Positions 53,692 through 62,306 are shown, counted from the first letter of the stretch. The stretch: 63,769 bases of DNA from Ruminococcus sp. (GCA_021199305.1 JAJQIH010000022.1:1-63769), one strand, 5' to 3'. The notes: generated from the sequence alone by a model not told the origin. Translations and numbers: made by a program.

Positions 53692-55839
53692 ATGGACAAT
53701 TATATCGGAAAAAGGCTTGACGGAAGATATGAGATAACAGAGCTTATCGGTATGGGCGGAATGGCTGACGTTTATAAGGCAGTAGACATTATGGAGGACA
53801 GAACGGTAGCCGTAAAAATTCTGAAGAACGAATTTTCAGAGAACGAGGAATTTGTAAGAAGATTCAGAAACGAGAGCAAGGCAATTGCAGTTTTATCTCA
53901 TCCGAACATTGTAAAGATTTACGACGTCGGATTTTCAGACGAGCTTCAGTATATCGTTATGGAATACATAAAAGGTATAACCTTGAAGGAATTTATCGAG
54001 CAGCAGGGCGTTTTAAGATGGAAGGACGCTTTGCATTTCACAACTCAGGTGCTGAAGGCTTTGCAGCACGCACACGACAGAGGAATAGTTCACAGAGACA
54101 TCAAGCCGCAGAACATTATGCTGTTCACAGACGGAACTATCAAGGTCATGGACTTTGGTATTGCAAGATTTTCACGTCAGGACGGAAGAACTCTTTCTGA
54201 CAAGACAATAGGGTCTGTGCATTACATTTCACCAGAGCAGGCAAGAGGAGATATTACCGACGAAAAGAGCGATATATATTCAGTCGGCGTAATGCTTTAT
54301 GAAATGCTTACGGGTGTAAAGCCGTTCGAGGCTGATAATCCTGTTGCGGTAGCTTTGATGCATATGCAGGAAACGCCAAAAAGGCCAAGAGATATTGTAG
54401 CTTCAATTCCTGAACCACTTGAGGAAATTGTTCTGCACGCGATGGAAAGAGAACCTTCAAGAAGGTATCAATCAGCTTCTCAGATGCTGAAGGATATTGA
54501 AACCTTCAGGCATGATCCCGACGTTGTTTTCGGATATACAACAAGCAGCTCGCAGGACGCAGAATCGACCATCTTTTTCAGCCCTATTACTGCCGCTGAA
54601 GCGAACAACGCTTTAAAGCAGCAGGCTCAGGACGAGAGTGAAGAAGCCGAAGAGGATGAGGAAGAAGAGGAAGAAGAGGAAGGGGAAGAGGAAAAGAAGC
54701 GTTCTTACGTTATTCCAATTCTTGCAGCAGTTACAGTTGCTGTTGTTATAATTGCAGCGTTTACAATTTTGTATATGGTAGTTGAGTCGATGGGCGGCCT
54801 GACAGGAAGCACCAATAATGTAACAATTCCAAACTTTATCGGAATGAGCATTACTGATGCAAGAAGTGAATACGGTGACGTTTTAGACTTTGTTATTGAA
54901 GAAGAAAATAACGACGAGTACGCTGAGGGTATAATCTTTGAACAGAGTGTAGCCGAAGGCGAGGTTAAAAAAGAGGGCGCTGAAATTGAGCTTACCGTAA
55001 GTAAGGGGCCAAAGACGGAAATTATCCCCGACCTTACAGACCAGACCTATGAGGATGCAAGAAATCAGCTCGAAAAGCTAGGATTTGAGGTTTCCGAAAC
55101 GCTTCAGAATTCAGACGACGTCGAGGAAGGACGAGTTATAAAAACAAATCCTGCTGTAAATGAAGAAGCGGCTATCGGTTCAACCGTTAAGGTATTCGTC
55201 AGCAAGGGACCGCTTCAGAAGACGGTAAAGGTTCCTTATGTTGTTGGCGAAACGTCAGGTGACGCAAAGGCAATTTTAGAAAAGAACAAGCTGACGGTAG
55301 TTTTGGAGGATTATGATACCGACGAGGTTGAAAAGGGCGTTGTAGTTTCGCAGTCAATTTCCGAGGGACAGTATGTTGACGTTAATACGGAAATCACTCT
55401 GCAGGTTTCAACAGGTGAAGCGGCAACGGGAACAGTTTCAATTCCTGTAAATGTGCCGATTGGCGCATGGGGCAGCTATGTAATAAGCGTTTCGGTAAAC
55501 GGCTCGTTGGTTAATACTCAAACGATTGATGATGCTGAAAACTGGGCTGGCGGAAACATTTCAGTTTCTGTTTCCGGAACAGGCGAGGAAACTGTAATCC
55601 TTTCAATTACAAGCTCCGAAAGCGGAGAATCCGCAACCTACGGACAGTATACCGTAAACTATAAGGATCAGACGTATACTGCAGTTTCTGTCAACACAAA
55701 TTGCTTTGTTGATATAACTCCGGAGCAGACTACTGCGTCGACCGAAGCGGAAGAGGAAACTACTACGACAACCACTGCAGCGGAAGCTGATGAAGACGAT
55801 ACTGACACAACAGACGCTACAGAAGCAGAGGAAGAATAG
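53692..55839 (+). CDS. prkC: PASTA-domain Ser/Thr protein kinase
   Basis: This 715-residue membrane kinase senses cell-wall fragments or lipid II and controls growth and spore germination in relatives. The kinase domain (about 11-272) has GMGGMADVYK, VAVKIL, HRDIKPQNIML (catalytic Asp near 136) and DFGIARF. An acidic Glu-rich run (about 316-336) precedes the membrane helix (about 338-362). Outside are three PASTA repeats (about 378-580), then an extra beta-rich domain of about 110 residues and a Thr/Glu/Asp-rich tail. Most PrkC proteins end at the PASTA repeats, so the C-terminal addition is unusual. Confidence 0.96.
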   Translation: MDNYIGKRLDGRYEITELIGMGGMADVYKAVDIMEDRTVAVKILKNEFSENEEFVRRFRNESKAIAVLSHPNIVKIYDVGFSDELQYIVMEYIKGITLKEFIEQQGVLRWKDALHFTTQVLKALQHAHDRGIVHRDIKPQNIMLFTDGTIKVMDFGIARFSRQDGRTLSDKTIGSVHYISPEQARGDITDEKSDIYSVGVMLYEMLTGVKPFEADNPVAVALMHMQETPKRPRDIVASIPEPLEEIVLHAMEREPSRRYQSASQMLKDIETFRHDPDVVFGYTTSSSQDAESTIFFSPITAAEANNALKQQAQDESEEAEEDEEEEEEEEGEEEKKRSYVIPILAAVTVAVVIIAAFTILYMVVESMGGLTGSTNNVTIPNFIGMSITDARSEYGDVLDFVIEEENNDEYAEGIIFEQSVAEGEVKKEGAEIELTVSKGPKTEIIPDLTDQTYEDARNQLEKLGFEVSETLQNSDDVEEGRVIKTNPAVNEEAAIGSTVKVFVSKGPLQKTVKVPYVVGETSGDAKAILEKNKLTVVLEDYDTDEVEKGVVVSQSISEGQYVDVNTEITLQVSTGEAATGTVSIPVNVPIGAWGSYVISVSVNGSLVNTQTIDDAENWAGGNISVSVSGTGEETVILSITSSESGESATYGQYTVNYKDQTYTAVSVNTNCFVDITPEQTTASTEAEEETTTTTTAAEADEDDTDTTDATEAEEE

Positions 55840-56714
55840 TGCAGGGTATAGTAACAAAACTTATCGGGGGCACATATAGTGTTTGTGCCTCCGATACTAT
55901 ATATGAATGTAAGGCGAGGGGAGTTTTCAGAAAAAAGGGAATTTCGCCTGTCTGTGGAGATAATGTTGAGATTGAAACGCAGGGAGATATTGCGGTTATT
56001 ACAAAGGTGCTTGAGAGAAAATCCTTTATAGTAAGGCCGCCACTTGCAAACCTCGATTGCCTGGTTTTGGTAAATTCGGTAGTTTCTCCGTCTGTGAATT
56101 TAGAGCTTGTTGACAAGTTTTCAGCTGTAGCCGTTCACAAGGGAATAGAGCCGATAATTGTGTTTACAAAAACCGACCTCAAACAAGTGGACGAGCTGTA
56201 TGAAATCTATGAAAGCTGCGGCTTTAAGACATTCTGTATAAATAATAATGAAGAGGGCGACGCTCTGCCGCTCAAGAGTTATCTGCAGGGGAAGATTTCA
56301 GCATTCACAGGAAATACAGGAGTTGGGAAATCCAGCCTTATAAACAATATGTTCGGGGAAATTCTGGTTGACACAAACGAAATAAGCCAGAAGCTCGGGC
56401 GAGGCAAACACACAACAAGGCATACCGAGCTTTACCCTATAGAGGGCGGAGGATATATCGCCGACACACCAGGCTTTTCCACCTTTGAAACGAACAGATA
56501 TGAAATAATAAAAAAGGAAGAGCTTCAATATTGCTTTCCTGAATTTGACGAGCATTTAGGAAAGTGCAGATTTCTGGATTGCACTCACACAAGCGAGCCT
56601 GACTGTGCTGTAATTCAAGCGGTTGAAGAAGGAGTAATAAAACCGACAAGGTATCAAAGCTATAAGAAAATGTACGAGGAGGCAAAGAGCATAAAGGAAT
56701 GGGAAATAAAATAA
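55839..56714 (+). CDS. rsgA: ribosome small subunit-dependent GTPase RsgA
   Basis: This 291-residue circularly permuted GTPase matures the 30S subunit. An N-terminal OB domain is followed by FTKTDL (G4) and then G1 TGNTGVGKSSLINN, with GRGKHTTRHTEL and DTPGFSTFE. The C-terminal zinc-binding Cys/His set is CRFLDCTHTSEPDC. It starts at GTG overlapping the prkC stop by one base. Confidence 0.96.
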   Translation: MQGIVTKLIGGTYSVCASDTIYECKARGVFRKKGISPVCGDNVEIETQGDIAVITKVLERKSFIVRPPLANLDCLVLVNSVVSPSVNLELVDKFSAVAVHKGIEPIIVFTKTDLKQVDELYEIYESCGFKTFCINNNEEGDALPLKSYLQGKISAFTGNTGVGKSSLINNMFGEILVDTNEISQKLGRGKHTTRHTELYPIEGGGYIADTPGFSTFETNRYEIIKKEELQYCFPEFDEHLGKCRFLDCTHTSEPDCAVIQAVEEGVIKPTRYQSYKKMYEEAKSIKEWEIK

Positions 56715-57364
56715 ATAAGGCGTACATTTTTGCAGGCCCTGACCTTGAGGACATTTCATTTTTGAGTGGTATTGATTTTTCGGACGCTTACCTTATAGCG
56801 GCGGACTGTGGAATTGAAATTTTAAACAGGCTGAACCTTTCGCCGAACCTTATAATCGGCGACTTCGATTCGCATAAAAAGCCTGAGGGTGCAGACTGCG
56901 AAATTCTGACCTTTAAAGTTGAAAAGGACGATACAGACACTATGCTTTGCGTTAAAAATGCGCTCGAAGCGGGTTTTGATGACATCACAATAATCTCAGG
57001 TGTTGGCGGAAGACTTGATCACACGATTGCGAACATTCAGACGCTAAGCTACATTTTAAATAATGGCGCTGTCGGAAGAATACTGTCTGACAAAACTGAG
57101 ATTTATCTTCTTTCAGGCGGCAGCTATTCGTTTGACAAGAGAGCAGGATATTCTATGTCGCTTTTTAGCTATAGCGAAAGGGTTTCAAACCTTTCAATAA
57201 GCGGAGCGAAGTATAACGCTGACAGCGTTCAGATTGACAATACCTTTCCTCTCGGCGTGAGCAACGAAATAGTAAAAGACAGCTGCAGCGTGTCGTTTGA
57301 TGAAGGCTGTCTGCTGGTAGTGTTTTCAAGACTTGAACACTTTTTTGAAAATCACATATCATAG
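56699..57364 (+). CDS. thiN: thiamine pyrophosphokinase
   Basis: This 221-residue enzyme converts thiamine to thiamine diphosphate. IAADCGIEILNRLNLSPNLI, IIGDFDS, KDDTDTMLCVKNALE and GGRLDHTIANIQTL are family hallmarks. It overlaps rsgA by 16 bases. In Bacillus, rpe lies between rsgA and thiN; it is missing here. spoVM follows after 30 bases. Confidence 0.95.
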   Translation: MGNKINKAYIFAGPDLEDISFLSGIDFSDAYLIAADCGIEILNRLNLSPNLIIGDFDSHKKPEGADCEILTFKVEKDDTDTMLCVKNALEAGFDDITIISGVGGRLDHTIANIQTLSYILNNGAVGRILSDKTEIYLLSGGSYSFDKRAGYSMSLFSYSERVSNLSISGAKYNADSVQIDNTFPLGVSNEIVKDSCSVSFDEGCLLVVFSRLEHFFENHIS

Positions 57365-57394
57365 TATTAAACTTGAATTTCAGGAGATGATACT

Positions 57395-57478
57395 ATGAAA
57401 ATCGTAATTGTAAAGCCGGGAGCATTCCTTTCAGGAATTTTAAGGCGAGTATACAACGTGAGAAAAATAAGTACATAA
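57395..57478 (+). CDS. spoVM: stage V sporulation protein M (27 residues)
   Basis: This tiny gene encodes MKIVIVKPGAFLSGILRRVY and seven more residues. It matches the SpoVM pattern, an amphipathic helix that recognises the curved forespore membrane and anchors the spore coat and cortex machinery (Bacillus version: MKFYTIKLPKFLGGIVRAML). The AGGAG site at 57382-57386 is well placed. The position directly after thiN is the conserved one in Bacillus and many Clostridia, and a strong terminator follows. Both sequence and synteny support the call. It implies the organism can sporulate or descends from spore formers. Confidence 0.88.
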   Translation: MKIVIVKPGAFLSGILRRVYNVRKIST

Positions 57479-57492
57479 AAGTTCAAAACGCA

Positions 57493-57525
57493 AAGGGGCG
57501 GCATTTTATTTTGCCGCCCCTTGCT
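57493..57525 (+). terminator. intrinsic terminator after spoVM
   Basis: AAGGGGCGGCA and TGCCGCCCCTT form a perfect 11-base-pair stem with an 8-base loop. The tail is only weakly T-rich. Confidence 0.85.
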
Positions 57526-57585
57526 TGTTGGAAGAGCTCGCTCTGTAACAATAAAATGAACGGAAAGTAAAATTTTAAAAGGCTA

Positions 57586-57614
57586 TTGTGAATACAATAA
57601 TAATGTGGTAAAAT
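57586..57614 (+). promoter_or_regulatory. promoter of the GH26 gene
   Basis: TTGTGA (57586-57591) and TAAAAT (57609-57614) are separated by 17 bases ending in ATGTGG. Confidence 0.7.
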
Positions 57615-57649
57615 GTACTGAACAATAGAGAATGAGGAGTGATTTAAAA

Positions 57650-58603
57650 ATGTATACACCGTGTGTTAAGAACGCAACGAGTGAGGTAAAAAGCGTTCTT
57701 GAATTTTTACATGAAATATCGGGGAAAGCAATTATTACAGGACAGCATACTCAAACGGTGCTTCAGGAGGAACTTTTATACATCAGACACGTCACAAAGA
57801 AAATGCCTGCTCTTTTAGGCTTTGAGCTTTTGTCGTATTCCGGCAATATAAACTATTCGGATGCAAGCGATGAGTGCCTGACGGAGATTTACGAAAACAG
57901 GAATACAATCTCAAAGGCTTATGAATGGGCACAAAAGCATGGACTTATCACCTTTACCTGGCATTGGTTTTCACCGCTCGGCGGCAGAGATAAATCCTTT
58001 TATACTGAAAACACGAGCTTTGACCCTCATGGCGTTTTAATTGAGGGAACTAACGAAAGACGTGCTTTCTACAGAGATTTAGACGAGATGGCAAAGATTT
58101 TAGATGGCTTTAAGAAAAGGAATATTCCTGTAATCTGGCGGCCGTTTCACGAAGCTGAGGGAGAATGGTTCTGGTGGGGAAGTCAGGGCCCTGTTATTGC
58201 GGCGAAGCTTTACAAGCTGATGTTTGATTACTTCACTCAGAAAAAGGAGCTTAACAATCTTATCTGGGTGTGGAACTGCCCGCTGCAGGAAAGCTATGTT
58301 GGAGATGACTATTGCGATATAATTTCAAGAGATGTGTATCTTGAGCCGCACAGCTTGTCAGATTACGAAAGGGAAAGGCGTGAGCTTTCGCTTATTACCA
58401 ACAGCGATAAAATAATGGCGCTCGCTGAGGTTGGCACATATCCTGACATCAACGCTTTGAAGGAAGAGTCTTCAAGCTGGGCGTACTTTATGCTTTGGAG
58501 TAAGGAGTTTTGCTCGGACAAATACAATGATGATAATGTCTTAAGGGAGCTTTATAACAGTGACTATGCAATAACGCTCGACAAGCTTCCAAAGCTTTAC
58601 TAG
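57650..58603 (+). CDS. GH26 beta-mannanase-family enzyme without signal peptide
   Basis: This 317-residue protein is a single GH26 catalytic domain. ITGQHTQ opens the barrel, the acid/base is Glu168 in WRPFHEAEGEWFWW, and the nucleophile is Glu260 in ALAEVGT. GH26 enzymes mainly cut beta-mannans and usually are secreted with extra modules. Here no signal peptide or dockerin is seen, so the enzyme should act inside the cell on imported oligosaccharides. The ATG at 57650 is preceded by GAGGAG; an ATG at 57632 overlaps that site. It is a single-gene unit with its own promoter and terminator. Confidence 0.93.
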   Translation: MYTPCVKNATSEVKSVLEFLHEISGKAIITGQHTQTVLQEELLYIRHVTKKMPALLGFELLSYSGNINYSDASDECLTEIYENRNTISKAYEWAQKHGLITFTWHWFSPLGGRDKSFYTENTSFDPHGVLIEGTNERRAFYRDLDEMAKILDGFKKRNIPVIWRPFHEAEGEWFWWGSQGPVIAAKLYKLMFDYFTQKKELNNLIWVWNCPLQESYVGDDYCDIISRDVYLEPHSLSDYERERRELSLITNSDKIMALAEVGTYPDINALKEESSSWAYFMLWSKEFCSDKYNDDNVLRELYNSDYAITLDKLPKLY

Positions 58604-58617
58604 AGTTAAGACGATTT

Positions 58618-58656
58618 TCCGCACAGGCATTAAAATTTTGCCTGTGCGGATTTTGT
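58618..58656 (+). terminator. intrinsic terminator after the GH26 gene
   Basis: TCCGCACAGGCA and TGCCTGTGCGGA form a perfect 12-base-pair stem followed by TTTTGT. Confidence 0.92.
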
Positions 58657-58676
58657 ACAGCAAAAAGCAAAATAAG

Positions 58677-58705
58677 TTGCAATTTATGTCGAGCTTTGGT
58701 ATAAT
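58677..58705 (+). promoter_or_regulatory. promoter of the SPFH operon
   Basis: TTGCAA (58677-58682) and a perfect TATAAT (58700-58705) are separated by 17 bases ending in TTTGG. Confidence 0.85.
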
Positions 58706-58764
58706 AAAATGTAGTGAAGCTCTGAGCCTGGAGGGTTACAAATAAACGAGAGGAAGAACGCTTT

Positions 58765-59067
58765 ATGAATTTCTTTAGAAAACTGGCGATGCAGGTAAGC
58801 ATTATAGCCTTTAGCTTTTATATGTTTTCGTTTTCTGTCGGAGCGTATTCCTCATCAGGTTCAGGCAGCTCGTCGAGCTACTATTTTTTTGCGGCGGTAG
58901 TTGGCGGAATTATAGTAGCGGTTATCGTGGCTTCTACTCTTGTTTCAATGAGCCGCACCAAGCATAAATCAACGCAGGCTGACCATTACATATCTTCTCC
59001 TGTTACAATTACTGGTAAACAGGACAGATTTATAAGACGAGAAACCAGACGAATTGATAAGCGCTAA
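58765..59067 (+). CDS. small membrane protein like the tail of TPM-domain proteins
   Basis: This 100-residue protein has a signal-like hydrophobic N-terminus (about residues 8-27), a Ser/Gly-rich stretch, one membrane helix (about 35-60) and a basic tail of about 40 residues. The tail, with ADHYISSPVTITGKQDRFIRR, resembles the end of TPM-domain membrane proteins (YgcG-like). The large extracellular TPM domain itself is missing. It is 11 bases before the zinc-ribbon gene, so it belongs to the same operon. The function is unknown. Confidence 0.7.
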   Translation: MNFFRKLAMQVSIIAFSFYMFSFSVGAYSSSGSGSSSSYYFFAAVVGGIIVAVIVASTLVSMSRTKHKSTQADHYISSPVTITGKQDRFIRRETRRIDKR

Positions 59068-59078
59068 GGAGAAAACAA

Positions 59079-60161
59079 ATGGCACAGAATCTTGCATATA
59101 AATGTCCTACCTGCGGAGGAGAGCTTTCGTGGAACGCTCAGACGGGAAGCTTTAAGTGTAAATATTGTGAGGACGAATTTACAAATGAGCAGCTCGAGCA
59201 GCTGGGCGAGAACGAAATAAACGAGCAAAAGGCTGAAAAGCACAGAGAGCTTGAGGGCGACAAAAAGCTTTACACAGCAACTGATGGAACCGACAACAGC
59301 GATCTGGTAGTGTATACCTGTTCTCATTGCGGAGCGGAAATTATAACAAACAGAACAACAGCGGCAACCATTTGCGTTTATTGCCAGAGTCCGATTGTAA
59401 TGTCGGAGCAGGTAATAGGCGACTTCTCGCCGAAGTATATTATTCCTTTTAAAATTGAAAAGGAAAAGGTTATGGAAGCCTTTAAAAACTTTGCGAAAAA
59501 GCCGCTTACTCCGAAGGCTTTTAATCCGGACGCAGTAGTTGAAAAAATGCAGGGAGTTTACGTTCCGTTCTGGTTTTATTCAGGTGTTGCAACAGGATCA
59601 GTAAGAGGAACAGGCGAAACAGCAAAAAAGTATAATCGTGGCGCAAGTCAGTTTCGTGAAACCTGTTACTATGAGTTTACCCGTTCAGGAAGCATTGAAA
59701 TAGATAAGGTACCTGTTGACGCTTCAAAGAAAATAGAAAACGATGCTATGGATTCGATAGAGCCTTACGATATAAGAGATTTAAAGGAGTTTTCTCCAGC
59801 ATACCTCGCTGGCTTTTTAGCTGAAAGGTACGACCAGAGCTCGGCGGAATGCTTTGAGCGAGCGGAGCTGAGAATAAAAAATTCCCTTGAGTCAAATCTC
59901 AAAAGAACTACGTCTTATGATAATGTACATATAAAGAGCTTCGACGCAAAGGTTGAGGTTAAAAGCTGTGATTACGCACTGTTGCCGACCTGGCTTTTGT
60001 ATACAAAATACAAGGGAGAGAGCTATCTGTTTGCAATGAACGGACAGACGGGAAAGTTTATAGGAAATCTTCCTATCGATAATACGAAGCTCGCACTTTA
60101 TTCAGCTCTCGGCTTTGTTGCGGGATTTATTATAGTATATCTGTTGATGCTGTTTCTTTAG
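59079..60161 (+). CDS. zinc-ribbon membrane protein, YdjG-like
   Basis: This 360-residue protein has two zinc ribbons: YKCPTCGGELSWN...CKYCEDEF (about residues 8-30) and YTCSHCGAEIITN...CVYCQSPI (about 74-102). A mixed alpha/beta region with GVYVPFWFYSGVATGSVRG follows, and the C-terminus holds one or two membrane helices (about 325-358). This layout matches the TFIIB-type zinc-ribbon membrane proteins found with SPFH proteins, such as Bacillus YdjG. It is followed 14 bases later by a Tim44-like gene. Confidence 0.82.
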   Translation: MAQNLAYKCPTCGGELSWNAQTGSFKCKYCEDEFTNEQLEQLGENEINEQKAEKHRELEGDKKLYTATDGTDNSDLVVYTCSHCGAEIITNRTTAATICVYCQSPIVMSEQVIGDFSPKYIIPFKIEKEKVMEAFKNFAKKPLTPKAFNPDAVVEKMQGVYVPFWFYSGVATGSVRGTGETAKKYNRGASQFRETCYYEFTRSGSIEIDKVPVDASKKIENDAMDSIEPYDIRDLKEFSPAYLAGFLAERYDQSSAECFERAELRIKNSLESNLKRTTSYDNVHIKSFDAKVEVKSCDYALLPTWLLYTKYKGESYLFAMNGQTGKFIGNLPIDNTKLALYSALGFVAGFIIVYLLMLFL

Positions 60162-60175
60162 ATGGGGAGTTTTAA

Positions 60176-60895
60176 ATGAGCGGAATTTATACTACTACTG
60201 TTCTTGTAGTCTGTTTTTCGATTATATTTGTAATAGTAATTCTGATTGTAGCCGTTACAATGATATTAAGGGGCGTAAGATTTTCTTCAAGAAGCTCGCT
60301 TGGGCAGATTGTAAACGCTATACAACAGGCTGACGATGAGCAAATGATGACTCCGAAAACTGTTTCGGGGGCGGAGCCTGTTTACAGACAAATGATAGCA
60401 AGGGATTTTCCTGAATTTAATCTGGAGCTTGCAAGAAGCTATATGAGCGGAGCGTTGTCGGAATATTTTCACGCTAAAGCTACCCGCAACGCAGGAGTTT
60501 TAAGAGATAATTGTACGGCACAATATTGCGACGCTTTACAGTCGCAGTTTAATAACGAAAAGCTGACAAACAAGCCGGCTGAAAATTACACTAATATAAA
60601 GGTACATAGAGTGGTTGTTTCAAACTACTTGCGAAACGGCGAGGAAGCGCAGATTACCTTTGAAGCGGCGGTTGGATACGCTTTAAACGGAAGACCTTCC
60701 CAGCACAAGTACAAAGTGAACTACTCGTATTTCTTATCTTACGGCGCGAGAGGTGAAAACGAAAGCCTGAAGTGCTCAAATTGCGGTGCGCCGATTGAAT
60801 CGATTGGCGTAAAGGTTTGTCCGTACTGCAACGAAGCGATTGAAGCGTCTGTTGAGCGAACGTGGAAAATTACAGATATCAGTATGGTGATATGA
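60176..60895 (+). CDS. Tim44-like membrane protein with C-terminal zinc ribbon, YdjH-like
   Basis: This 239-residue protein has an N-terminal membrane helix (about 7-30), then a Tim44-like domain (REMIARDFPEFNLELARSYM-like stretch, actual start RQMIARDFPEFN). A zinc ribbon follows near residues 199-220 (CSNCGAPIESIGVKVCPYC). In Bacillus the equivalent YdjH partners with YdjG and the SPFH protein YdjI. Spacing to the SPFH gene is 48 bases with an AGAGG site. Confidence 0.82.
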   Translation: MSGIYTTTVLVVCFSIIFVIVILIVAVTMILRGVRFSSRSSLGQIVNAIQQADDEQMMTPKTVSGAEPVYRQMIARDFPEFNLELARSYMSGALSEYFHAKATRNAGVLRDNCTAQYCDALQSQFNNEKLTNKPAENYTNIKVHRVVVSNYLRNGEEAQITFEAAVGYALNGRPSQHKYKVNYSYFLSYGARGENESLKCSNCGAPIESIGVKVCPYCNEAIEASVERTWKITDISMVI

Positions 60896-60943
60896 CAAAA
60901 ATATGGAGCGTTCTCCAAAATAATAGAAAAGAGGTAAATTGTT

Positions 60944-62287
60944 ATGGGTTTAATTAAAATGGCAGTCCAGGCGGTCAGCACCAATCTGAAGGATCAGGTT
61001 GTTGATTATTTTCGCTGCGACGGAATGACGCAGGATTATATGGCGAAGCCTGCAACCAAGGTTATAAGAGGCTCTGCTGTAAACAACGCAAGCGACCTTG
61101 TGATTACAAACGGTTCTGTCTTTGATGTTGCCGTCGGACAGGCAGCAGTTCTGGTTGAAAACGGAAAGGTACACGATTTTGTAATTGCTGATACTGAACA
61201 GACTACAGGACAGTACAGGTACGATTCAACCGTTGAGCCGTCCTTGCTCGGCGGAGGTTTCAAGGATTTTATTCCTTCGCTTAAAAATATCGGACACCGT
61301 TTTACTGCGGGCGGACAGTCGACAAATACTATGCGACTTGTTTATATCAATATTAAACCGCTGACGGATAACCCTGTAGGCTTTGGAAATATTCCTTTCC
61401 GTGACGGCGAAACAAGAATTACCGTCAACGCTCAGGGACACGGTGCTTTCGAGTTTCAGATTAAAAACCCGATTGCGTTTTACGAAAATGTAATTATGAA
61501 CCCTGATAAGGCACTTACAAGATCAAGCGACGACGGCTCAAAGATAATCTCTATGATGAAAAATGAGATGAAGCCGAAGTTCCAGATCGCCCTTACTCAG
61601 ATTTCTGCTAAAATGATTCCTTATGATCAGATCGGCGCTTACCCTGACGAGCTTGCCGCTGAAATGAACAAGCAGCTTGAACAGCAATGGCTTGAGAAAA
61701 GGGGAATCGTTCTGACCAGCCTTGCTATCGAGCTTAATATCGACGACGAAAGCAAGGATAAGATTTCCAAGTTCCAGGAGGCTGCTGCCGCTCAGAACAA
61801 CGGACTTCTCTACGCTATGGACAGAATGAGCATCAACAAGGCGAGAGAAGCTGCTGCTGAAAATGAGGGCGGCGCTATGGCAGGCTTTATGGGAATGGGA
61901 TTTGCAGGTGGTTCTATGAGTCAGCCAATGGAAGCTCCGAGCGGTAACGCTCCGCAAGGCTCAATGTCTGCTGTTTATAACGCTCAGACGGCTGGCGCTA
62001 CACAGCAGGTCGCTCCCGAAAGCTGGACCTGCGAATGCGGAAAGACAGGAAATACTGGAAAATTTTGCACTGAATGCGGAAAGCCAAAGCCACAAAACGG
62101 CTGGACCTGCGAGTGCGGAGCTTTAAACAAGGGTAAGTTCTGTACCGAATGTGGTAAGCCAAAGCCAGCTGGCGAGCCGCTTTACAGGTGTGATAAGTGC
62201 GGCTGGGAGACTGAAGACCCGAAAAAGCCACCGAAGTTCTGTCCGCAATGCGGCGACCCGTTTGGCGACGAGGACAAAATTCAGTAA
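60944..62287 (+). CDS. SPFH-domain protein with C-terminal zinc ribbons, YdjI-like
   Basis: This 447-residue protein has an N-terminal SPFH (flotillin/virion-core-like) domain (about 20-290), with SDLVITNGSVFDVAVGQAAV and RDGETRITVNAQGHGAFEF. A Gly/Met-rich linker follows (about 305-345). The C-terminus has three zinc-ribbon-like modules (WTCECGKTGNTGKFCTECG, WTCECGALNKGKFCTECG and YRCDKCG...CPQCG). The relative YdjI belongs to a PspA-linked membrane stress complex in Bacillus. No PspA gene is in the window. Confidence 0.9.
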   Translation: MGLIKMAVQAVSTNLKDQVVDYFRCDGMTQDYMAKPATKVIRGSAVNNASDLVITNGSVFDVAVGQAAVLVENGKVHDFVIADTEQTTGQYRYDSTVEPSLLGGGFKDFIPSLKNIGHRFTAGGQSTNTMRLVYINIKPLTDNPVGFGNIPFRDGETRITVNAQGHGAFEFQIKNPIAFYENVIMNPDKALTRSSDDGSKIISMMKNEMKPKFQIALTQISAKMIPYDQIGAYPDELAAEMNKQLEQQWLEKRGIVLTSLAIELNIDDESKDKISKFQEAAAAQNNGLLYAMDRMSINKAREAAAENEGGAMAGFMGMGFAGGSMSQPMEAPSGNAPQGSMSAVYNAQTAGATQQVAPESWTCECGKTGNTGKFCTECGKPKPQNGWTCECGALNKGKFCTECGKPKPAGEPLYRCDKCGWETEDPKKPPKFCPQCGDPFGDEDKIQ

Positions 62288-62306
62288 TCAAACATTTGTA
62301 CACTAT

